Assembly (NCBI GenBank): GCA_015183035.1
Contig: JACZZP010000020.1
Location: 62,001-126,000, forward strand
Source of the DNA: Meloidogyne chitwoodi
Taxonomy: Eukaryota; Nematoda; Chromadorea; Rhabditida; Meloidogynidae
Length of the DNA stretch: 64,000 bases
Reading direction: 5' to 3'
Position numbers and translations under genes: made by a program. The notes beneath the pieces are model-generated. The model ran no database searches, had not been told where the DNA came from, and worked only from the letters and a program-made list of their open reading frames with translations. Of the stretch, positions 48,401 to 60,400 are shown piece by piece; the stretch's first letter is position 1, and each line of letters starts with the position of its first letter.

Positions 48401-51400
48401 CTCTTTCTGGTCCATCAAAAAGCCCCACACATTCAGCCGTATACATATCAATTTTTTTCCATAGTTCATTTTCGGGATCTGCTAAACAATTCATCAAACT
48501 TTCTTGAATTATGTCAACAATTTTCTAAATTTAATTTAAAATTAAAAAAATAATTAAAATTTTTACCGAGGTTTCCATAAGCCCCAATTTCTCGGCCAAA
48601 AGCATGTGATCTGCGCAATTGAGAGCCCAGGATAATTTTTTTGATGCCATTTTAAAGTTGACATGTATAGCGATGATTTCATCTTTTTTGCATGATTTTT
48701 TGCTTCCAAAAGAACTTTTTCACGTTCGTATGCTTTTTTACATCTTTCTTTCAAAATTAATTTCATTTCTTCTCTCTGGAACCAATTCATCTTAATTTTA
48801 AAATTATATTATATAGAATAAAATGTAAAAACCTTTTCCCAGTTTTGTTCAGATCCTCTATTCATTCTAAAAAAACATTTTAATAAATAATTAGAAAAAA
48901 TTGATAAAATATTAAATAGAAAAATCAACTGAATAATAATTAAAAATTTAAGATTAACAATTTATTTTTTCATAAAAAAATAAAATCATTTTGAATAAGT
49001 GTTGAAGTTCTTAAATATCAGCGCTTGATAGTCGCGGTTCATAACGCGGCAATCCGAACAGCACTAAAAAATTTTTTTAATTATTTATATGAAATTATTT
49101 CTTACCATAAAATGAAGCACATACATGTAGCCTCTATCATATGAAAGCCCCTTCTTTTGAAGAAATAGATCACGAGCTTGGCTTTTTTGAAGCTCCTCAC
49201 ATTTAGCACACTAAAAAAATATTTTAAAATATTATTTGGAAAAAAGCTTTTTACCTGATATAAGACCAACGCATATTTAAATGCCAAGAGCTTTTTATCC
49301 GCAACACTTTGGCAACTATCACCTAATTTGTAATATAAAACGCCTGCCACTATATAAAAATAAATTATTTTTTATAATTTTATAAATTTACTTTTCTCGA
49401 AGTATGTTTTAGACTGCGAGGTTCCCTCACCAATTTGCTTTGATCGAGTTTTAGCACCTAAATAAACAATAAAAGGTTATATTTTTTAAAATTACCCATG
49501 CTTGAGCCATAATAATCTGCAAGTACGATGTTTTTATCCAAATCACTCCCGCAAAGCTCTATTGTTAATACAAAGGTTCCACCCTCTCCGGCTTTGAACA
49601 GATATTCTTCTTTTTTCTTTAAGTGCTCCTTGCATGGATTGCAAAGATGAAGGAAAATTCCTTTTCTTGGTTTTTTCAAAGCTTCAGCCTGATTGAGAAG
49701 CTGTTGTGGTACAAGTTTAGAGCATTCACGACCTAAATTATCTATTTAATTAATATTAAATGTAAAAAAATGTTTACTTTCTTTTTCGTGACATAAAGTT
49801 TCGTAACGTAAGCGTTTATAATCGTCCTCATCTACACCAAGCTCAATCACATCATCATTATCAGGTTCATCAGATGGAATTTCGTCGTCACAATATAAAA
49901 AATTTGACAGCTTTTCCGGTTTATTTTTTTCATACATTATCTGTAAATTTTTATTTTAACTAAAATTAAGAAAGTACCTTTTTTGGAGCTGTAGATTTGC
50001 TTTTTTTGGGAATTGGATGCTGACATACTCCCGATTTTCCGCTTAGTGTGCTTGTGGAAGTAGTCATTGAGCGTCGACGTTTAGTTTCCACAGCCTCTTT
50101 CTTTTTTTTCTGGTCTTTGAGAAAGGCACGGATTTCTTGTAATTCAATTGCGCTCAGATCGTCAATCCCATCATCTTAATTAGAGATATAATTTTATTAT
50201 TTTTTTAAAATAAAACATAATCTCTAATTACCTTGAGTGTCATGTTTTTCATGCTCTACAATTCCTTAAAAATAAAATTTTGTAAAAAATTATTTTCCTA
50301 CCTTGTTCTTTGTCATCCTTCTTTTGTGCCGATATTTCATCATGTCCTTTATAAAAAATAATAAAGTAATTTGATTAAATATCAAACCTTTCTCTTTGAT
50401 CTCCATTTCATCGTCAGAAAAAAGTTCGTTTTCCTTGTTTGAACCGGACATCTACAAAAAAATAAAAATTAAGTTTTTATATATTTTTAAAAGGATAAAT
50501 AAAAATAATTATTCTAAAATTAAAAAAATACCTGAATTTTTAAAAGGCAAATATGTGACCTTTTAAAAGGATTTGTTGTGTATTTGAAGAATTAATTGCT
50601 TGAATAAAGATATCTTAGCTGAAAAAATGCTTGATATTTATAGTCTGACAATGAGTACAAAGTATTAAAATCCCGCCCAACTTTTTTATAAATTTTATTT
50701 TAAAAAATTTTTGTTGACTGAGAAAAAATTATTTTTATGAATCATTAGCTTTTTTTAGTAATTCGTTTAAAAATTTAGCTTAGTTAATCTTTGCTTTTTC
50801 TCAAAATTGTTTTTTTATTTTTACAAAAAAATGTTAGTTTTGCTATGTATCATTACTTTTTTCTCATATATTTATTTTTTGTTTGAGAAAAAATTTTATT
50901 TTTGTTTTTGAGAAAAAATGGAACAATCATCTTTTCTCATTTATTATTTGAAATTATTTTTCTTGAGAATTTACAAAATTGACTTTTATCTTTCTTCTCA
51001 GATCATTCATCATTAAAAAAATAATTTGAGAAAAAACAATGCTCTAAAATTTTTTCTCAATAACCTTTTTTTGATTTCCTAAAACTGAAATTAATATTCA
51101 TTCTAATTTATTAATAAAATTTATAACTCAAAAATTAAAATAATTTTATTTATATTTAATTGATTAATTATATATTTATTTTAAAAATTAAATTAAAAAT
51201 TATGGAATATTTACCAAATGAAATACAACTTAAAATTCTTAAAAATCTCAACTTTGATGAATTATTTACAATTAAACAAATTAATCGACATTTTTATGAT
51301 TTTATTGATAAATACGAAGATAAATTGGCTAACAAAAGATTTGAGAGACTCATTTTTGTAATTTTAGTTTTTTTCTTTTTAAATTTTATTTCATTAAGAC

Positions 51401-54400
51401 ATTCAGAGGTTACTATAGGAAACTAAAATTTAAATCAATCTATTTTCCTTTGAGTAATCATCTTCATGAAAAGGTATTTCAATTTATTAAAATTTTTACT
51501 TAATTCTTAGTGGCTGTCTTCTTTGGATAAACAAGTTCCTGTCTGTATATTAAATAAAGAATCAGCAATTTTGAATAAAATTGAAGCTTTAATCTGTTTT
51601 AGAGAAGGTAAATCCATTAATTAAAATATCTTTATTTTTTATTTAATAGAAGGATCAAAGACTTTTTCTTTGAAATTGCCTTTAGTTCCTAAAAATATCG
51701 ATGAATTGAAAATTGTTCGTTATTGGTTATTAAAAATCTTCCGCCGTGTTTTTGGCATTATTGAATTTAATTATTTTATCCTCAATCCGGAAATGATTAA
51801 ATTACTTTTTGATAATGATGAAATTACTAAATTAAAATTTAATTGTCAAAGGGCTTTTATTTCCTTTAAAAGTCAAAATATTGCTGGCTTGAAATTTACT
51901 TTTGATCTTTTGCTTATTAGTGAAGGTCTTAGTATAGGATTTTTCTATGATAGAAAACAACAAGAAACTACGGAGGAAGAAAATATTTTATTAGAAATGT
52001 TGTTAAATGAAGGTTATAGAATTCCTGAAGTTACTTTTAATAATCTTCAGGATGGTCAAATTATAATTTACAATAATCTTATAAATGTAAATTTTAAGAG
52101 AATTAAGATACAAAAAAATAATTTAAATATTTAGCATCTAGAAACATCAACAGATTTATCAAAAATGGTGGCTAAAATTAAATTTGATTGTAAATACAGA
52201 GCATGTTCTCGTTCTGAATTAGTTGTCAGAGGAGATGAAATCCGTGAAGGCTATGATGGAAAATACTATAAAATTACAAATATTCATAACTCTAAAATAT
52301 TTTTTTCAATTAAATGGTTCTTCCAAGTAATTCGTAGCAATTATATTGAGTACATTGAAATTAACCGATGATATTCAAATTAATTTGTTCTGCTTTATTA
52401 GTAAATTACATTTTTTAATTACTAGAATGAAATTTCTAAGTTTTTATTTTTATATTTTTTCCAAAAAAATTCTAAAAATTTTTTAATTGAAACATCCTCT
52501 TTTCTCAGGTTATTTAAAATTATATTTTTAAATATCTTTTTTCTCAGATGATTCATATTTTTTAAATTTTTTTTAACTCGGAATACTATTGATGGAACTT
52601 CGTAAAAGAAATTAATTCAGTATATTTTAATGTTTCATGAACATTGATATTGTCTCGTAAATTTTATGATAAATATTATAAATATCTTCTTCTTTCTTTG
52701 CTCCAGTGATTATACATTTCCCAGTAGTAAACAGTAAAACAACAATAGATGAATTTTTAATTCTGAGGCACATCCCAGGAAATAACTCTTGGTTGAATGA
52801 AATATTTTTGGTAAACCATTCTGAAGGATAAATCCTCATTGTATCATACAAAGCTATAATTGTAATTAGTTAAAATTAATAAAAAATTTTACCTGGTAAA
52901 TTTAACGTTTTTGGGAATTTAAATGAAGCAACAACATTTTGAATTTTAAACGTATTTATTTTAATTGATGTTGTTTGAACTTTTGCAATTTGTTTTGAAA
53001 AAATTTTAGTAGCCTCAAGAGCCTTCGCCGAAGATTTGGTTCCAACACAAACAAGTTTTCCGTTAGAAAATAGTAGAGCTGTAGATCGAATAGGTTCAAC
53101 ATTTTTTATAATAAGTGCAGAAAATTTCTTTGGGTTATATTTAGCAGTTTCAAGTTGTTTAGAAATAAATTCAAGATCTATACTACGATCTAAAGTAATT
53201 GTTGAAACAACATCATTTTGAATTATCGGTGTATTCATCTAAAAAAAGATTTATGCTGATACTTAATGGTTTTTTTCTATATCCTTTTTGTTGATAAATC
53301 CTATTAATCCTTGTTTATCTTTTATATTTAAGGATGTAACGTAATTTATTAATAACAAAGAACATAACAACAATTTACTAAGCCACAAAAATACAAAATA
53401 ATTAATATAAATGCACTATATAAATTAATAAAAACAAAAAAATGTTTGAAGCACCATTTACAATGATTATTTCTGGGGCCACAGGGAGTGGTAAAACACA
53501 ATGGCTTCTTAAATTTCTTAAAAATTGTCAATTAATTGTAGAGCCTCCACCTGAAAAAATATTATATTGTTTCGGGGAAATAAATGAATCTATATTCACA
53601 CTTAAGGAAATGGGAATAGAAACATATAATGGGGTTCCCGAGCCTGAACTAATTAAAAAACATCAGCTTCTAGTTCTTGATGATCTAATGCTAAATATCG
53701 ATAATGACTTCCTTGACCTTCTTTTCACGAAAGGTTCTCATAACTGGGGAGTTAGTATTATTTTTGTAACTCAGTCCTTGTATGGACGTAACATAAAAAC
53801 AGCAAGAGCTAATGCGCATTACTTACTTTTAACTAAAAATCCTCAAGGATTATTACAAGTAAGAACATTGGGATCCCAACTATTTCCAAAACGATTGGAC
53901 TATTTTTTAGAAGCCTATCGCGATGCTACATCCGAGAGATTTTCTTATCTTTTAATAAATATGCATCCCAATGCTGACGAGAATCTTCGCCTATCCTCAA
54001 AAATTTTTCCAGGAGAAAAAATGTGTATATATTTACCTTTATAACTTTATTATTTAAATAAATTTTATTATGTCTTTCAATTACAGTCCTTATATTCGAG
54101 AAAATTATCAATTTCTACAAAAGCTTGCAAAAACAAAGTCCAATAAAAAGAAAAACGTTATAATTTTAAAAGCTAGTGCCGATCAAATTTTGGCAATTGT
54201 AGAAATTTGTGCCAACGTTCTAAAACATAATTTTATTTTAAATAAAAAACAAAAACAAAAACTTTCCAATTTTGCAGATTTTTATCGTAAGATTTCAAGA
54301 ACGAGAACAGAACAAAGTGCGCGAAAACATTTACAAGAAGGAGGTAGTCCTGCATTGGCAGCAATACTAGTTCCTATATTAGGAGCTTTAGCCGAACACA

Positions 54401-57400
54401 TTGTGCATAAAATTATAGAATGAAGCACACAAAGAAAATGATAATGGTTCCTGAGAGTGAATATCTTGTTCTACTTAAAATCATTAAAGGAAAAGATGAG
54501 TTTTTACAAACAGAAAAAGCGCAAACAGATGGTCAACTTAAAGAGACTCTAGATGATCCAAAAATTAGTGAAGAAACAAAAGCAAAAAAGTATAATTGGC
54601 TGTACAAGAAAAGGCGTCAGTTAAAACAAGAAATTGAAAATCGTCCTCAAAAGGTAATTATTCAAGAATCAAAAAATAATAATACGCCAGATGTTACTCC
54701 TTATTTAGGGAACGCTATACCCCAAAAGCCTGTTTTGGGGGATGAACATCAAAAAGCTGAACCTGCTGTGAAAATATATCCAAAAAGATATAAAGGAATC
54801 ATTGCAAGACAATATGCAGATGACTTGGAAGAATATGTGAGTAATAATAAGAAAAAAATTTAAAATTCATGAGGATGGAACGTTTGAAACTCTTGTTCCT
54901 GGTAGACGTGTTGGTGAAAGTAATTTTAAACATGTTCTTGAATATATTACAGGGATGAGAGAAAACAAATCAAAGGGATTTAATTTTCTTTTTCGGCGAA
55001 TTTCTAAAGATCCTCAAATTAAGGAACTGATTCGTATATCTCAAGAAGAAACAGATGGAAATAGCAGTGATCAAACTGGGGGAGGAAAGAAAAAGAAGAG
55101 AACCGTAATAGTAAAAATCCCTCCTATAAATTCACTAAAAAATAAATTTGTACCAAAAATATGGGAAAAACTTTAGAAAAACATTTGGAGCACGTTTATT
55201 ATTCGTTAAATTCTCCGGCTTCTTACGCAGGAGTTAGACGTGTTTTTGAAGAGTCGCGACGGAAATTTCCAAAATTAAAGATCCAAGATGTTAAGGATTT
55301 TATGCATAAACAACGTGTTTACACTATGCACATGCCTTTGAAAAAACGCTTTCCAAGACTTGTCACACGTCCAAGTGGTCTGCATACAGATTGGCAAGCT
55401 GATTTGGCAATATTTGATAAACTCGCATCAAAAAATGATGGATATAAATATTTATTGGTTTGTATTGATGTATTAAGTAGAAAAATGATTGTTGCACCTG
55501 TAAAATCTAAAAGTCCGAATGATATGATTGAAGCGTTTGAGAAAATTTTTATAGAAAATAAAGGAATCCTTCCACATAAGATATATACAGATCGAGGATT
55601 AGAATTTCAGGCTAAGAAAATGCGAGAATATTTTTCAACAAAAGACATAGATAAGCGTGTTGTATTCAGTCCTGATGTCCATGCTTCCATGGCCGAACGA
55701 GCAAATCGTACAATTAAAGAAAGACTTTATCGATATTTTAGTGAAAAAAATACTTTGAGATGGATAGAACCTGTTCAGAATATTGTAGCAGGAATAAATG
55801 CAAGTGTAAATCGTATAACAGGTGTAAAACCTAATTCTGTAACTTTTAAAAATGCTAGAAGGCTTTTTAAAAGACTATATAAAGAGAATAAAGATGAAAA
55901 TTCTAAACAAAAACTTGAAATTGGACAAATTGTTCGTATCGCTAAAGAAAAAGGAACATTCGAAAAAGGATATTTAGCCAATTACACTGACGAGCTTTTT
56001 CGTATTATTACTGTAAACGACAGTCACTTACCAACTATATATCGTCTAGAAGACCTCGAAGGAACAAAAATTGAAGGAATATTTTACCGCGAAGAACTGG
56101 TTCCAACAACTCTCGATACCACACACAGAATTGCTGAAATATTAAAGACTCGTAAAACTCGCGAAGGAATTAAACATTTTGTTCGTTGGGTAGGATATAA
56201 CGAACAGCATAATAGTTGGATAAACGATTCGGATATTGTGAAATAATGGATTCTTTTTATGTAGTATTACCTTCAAATACCAGTGATGTTGAAGGAAATA
56301 AGACATCAAAATTCACAGTTCGCATGCCTGATACCCTAGAGCTAGATTCAAGTTGGACTGTTGCATTATCAAATATTATTTATCCCTTTTCATTTGCCAT
56401 GCTTGATGACAGTGAAAATAACGAAACAGAATCAATAACTGTTTTCAGAAGATATGATAAAGAAGTTCGATCGGTACGTATTGAAGTGCCTGATTTATTT
56501 TATTCTTCAGAAACAGCTCTTGAAACAGCGATAAATACTTTTTTATTAGATGCTTGGGAAAAAGAACTTGAAATAAAAAAAGCAGAAAAAGAAAAAGAAC
56601 ATGAAAAAAAAGACTAGAAAAAGAAAATATAGAAGCAAGGAAACAATATTCTGGAGGTGTTTTTTGGCGAAAAAGAAGAGAAACTGATAAAATGACCTAC
56701 GCTGAATATGCATATCCACCAGAATACTTAAAGAAAATACTTGATTTTTCCAAAGTTCAATTATCGGATCCTAAGTATCAGTGGGTCTCTCTTCATCATG
56801 ACCAAACACATAATCGTTTTTGTTTTTGGTTTCAGGGAAATGTTCAGTATATTGAGCTCAGCCGACAGCTTGCATACACCTTAGGATTTGATTTACCAAC
56901 AATTTATTCAGGCCAAGTTGCTAAATATATGCCTGACATTTCCGGAGGGGTTCGTCAGTTATTAGTATATGCTCCAAAATTAGTTGAAAATAGTATTATA
57001 GGAAACGTTACAGGTCCTCTTTTAAGGGTTGTAAATGTTAGTGGAAAACCAGGCGAAAGTGTTTCTGAAGTATATATGACTGAACATCATCATAGATTAT
57101 TAGGTAAAAGACATCCTGATATAACTATCGAAATTCGAACTCTAACTGGTAAACTTGTAAAATTCCATTGGGGTAATTGTATACTAACTTTACATTTTCA
57201 ACGATCATTATTTTAAATGACACATGTTTCTGTTGATTTGGATAAAATAGATTGGGAACCCTTTCTAAATTCTCAAGAAGGAGGAGGAGGAAAAAATGAT
57301 TATTTCCAGGGAACACGTTATCAACGAGGTTTTGGAGTGTTTGGAACTGTTGGAAGATTTTTAATGCCAATTGTTAAAAATATAGCCTCCACCGCTGGTC

Positions 57401-60400
57401 AAGAAGCTTTGACTGCGGGGAGGAATTTATTAGAAGATGTATCACATGGAAAATCTATAAAGGAAGCTTTACAGCAACATGGAAGCGAAGGGCTACAAAA
57501 AGTTTGAAAAAAGCTCCAACAATGTGGGAAAGGACGTAAAATACAGAAAAGAAAACGCAGATATAAAGATCAGCTAAGTTTAGAAGGTTTATGAGTAGTA
57601 TATAAGTTAAAAATAAATTTGTTTTATATTAAAAATGACAACTTTAAAGAAAATTGATAAAGATAGCGCTGAAGGTGTTGACAATAGAATCACCTTCTTC
57701 TCTGTCCCTGCTACTAATGTTGGCATACAACGCTCAGCATACAAAGAACTTTTACCTTTAAATGCTCTTAATCAGTCTGCAGGACCTTTCATTTTCCGTT
57801 ATTTTGGCGATTCTCTCTATTTAGATCTGAGCAAAACTTTTGTTTGGTTAACTCTTTCACTCGAGCGAAAAGACACAACAAGCGGAGAATGGGTACCTAT
57901 AACAGACGGATCTGGTGAAAATTTAGCAGGGGATAAGCATGTCGGAGTGGGACAATATTTAGGACTTACTTGGATTCGTCGTTTAACATTATCAATTAAC
58001 GGTGTACAATGTTTTGATTCAGGAATACACTATGCATATAGGAGTATTATTATGCACGAACTTGGGGCAAATAATGATGTAAGTAGGGGTTTATACGAAG
58101 CAGGGCTTTATTATAGGGACGACGAAGATAAAAATAATTATGATGGTTCAGGTTTCAAATCTCGCGCGGCACGCTTTACAAATGGAAAGATTTGTCGAAT
58201 GTTCTCACATTTAGACTTTGATTTGGCACGTCAAGATCAATTTTTAATTCCTCATAGTGATGTGATTTGGACTCTTTATAGAAATAACGATGAGTTTTTG
58301 GTACACACACCTAAATATCGTAAAAATGTTGGGGATCCCCTTATTGATAATATTAACACTTATCGCTTACGTCTTCACGATTTACGACTTTTTGTTAAAC
58401 AAGTAGATTTAAGTAGTTCACTAAATAACGCAATCGCTCGCCATCTTGAGCAATCTCCGGCCAAGTATTACCAACGAAAAATAGAAATTCGTAGTGTTTT
58501 CCTAGGAAAAGGGCGCCAAGAAATAACACACCCCACATTCACAAGTACTTCTCCAAGACGTTTAATAATTTGTTTTGTAAATTCCACGGCGTACATTGGA
58601 AATCAGGCCCTTTCACCTTTCACGTTTGAACATGCTAATTTACGATCTATCTCGGCAGAATTTGGAGGTTTTCAATTTCCTGCTGTTCCATATGATTTGG
58701 ATTTTGCAAATGATAATTTTGTTCGTGCATACGTTGATATGTATTTAGGAATGGATCTGGATGCTTGGCCAAGCATTGATCAAAGAACTCTTAGTATAGG
58801 AATGAAAAAATTCTCACGATCGTACTGTTTTTTTTGTTATTCCAATGACATCTACATTGGAAGATACAAAAGGGTTAGAACTTATTCGTCAAGGTACTAC
58901 AACCGTAAAATGTTTATTTAATGAACCAATAAAAGATGAGGGGTATGAAATGATAATTATGGGCGAATTCGATTCTATACTATCCATAAATGCTGATCGT
59001 GTATTAAGTACTGATGGATCCGTTTAAAAAATGAATTCATTACAAATTTTAACAATTTTGCAAAATTATAAGCCTTTAAAAAATAAATTTATTGGAGTTT
59101 ATTCATCGAATAATATCCCTAAATTAGCTAAACAAAGAATTTTTTGTTTTATTGCAAATACTAGGCGTAAAGGGACAAAGGGTGAACATTGGATAGCATG
59201 CTATTCAGATACGCAAGATACTATAGAATACTTTGACTCACTTGCAGAGGAGCCTAACTGTGATATGCGCCAATCCTTGCTTGTAAACTATTCTAAAGTT
59301 AAACAAAATCGTTTTATTTTACAATCACCTTTCTCAGATACTTGTGGCCACTACTGTATATGTTTTTTAGCATTGCGTTCAAAATATAAAAATTTTTCTT
59401 CAGTTTTACAAAAATTACATTCTATACCTGTTGAGGGTCGGGATATTGTTCTTAAAAATTTTGTTCAACGTTTAATTAGTATATAAGAAACAATAAATAT
59501 ATTTAATTTAATTTTTTATTTCTCGATGGCTTTTTCATTCCAGGATATTGTTTTACCTCATCCATATGAAAATAAAACTACCTTTTTTAATTGTCCAGAA
59601 AGAATCCTACCACCCTCTCCACAAAATTTTATATTAGCATTTGCTTACTTTCTTTATATTATTTTCTTTATTCTCTTATTTTTTCTTTATTGGGGAAGAA
59701 GCGGTTCTATTGATCGTAATGGGTTAGTTCCTTTGGCAAGTCATAGAGTCTAAGTATATAAAGACTTATAATTTTAATCCAAAAATAACATAAAATGCGC
59801 ACTTCTTGTACTGCTTCATCAACAGCTTTTTCTAAATGGAGGCAACACAAGGAAGAAATAGAATCTAGACCTTCGTCACCTTGTTTAAAAAAAATATCGC
59901 TTGTTAATTTACTTTGTCAATTCAATGGTGGATGTACGCCTGAGACTCTTCACTGTGAAATTCGTAAAAGAACTGAAGAAAATCTTAATTATATTCAAAA
60001 ACTATCTGGAATGACTGATGAGGATGTTCTTTCAGCTGGTGTTGGACAAAGAATTTTAATGGATGGATGCACTCCTATGAACAATAAAGGACTCGTTACG
60101 AATCACTTACATAAATTTCAAATGGAAATATATCCTTGTAAATTTACACATGCAGGGTCTGATCGTGTATTTGCCCTTAGAGGATATCTTCGTGTTACAA
60201 TAAGGTAAAACTTTTTAAGCAAAAAATTTTTTAAACTAATAATTTAGGCAATACTTCTACGTTCGTCATCGTGTAGATCTTTTTCTCCCGCATCTCCAGC
60301 TTTTGTGTGTATTTGGTGGAAAAAATCATCAATATTTCTATCCTATAGAATGTATCGATGTTGTGATGAAAGAAGAATAATTGATAACAAATATTAAATT

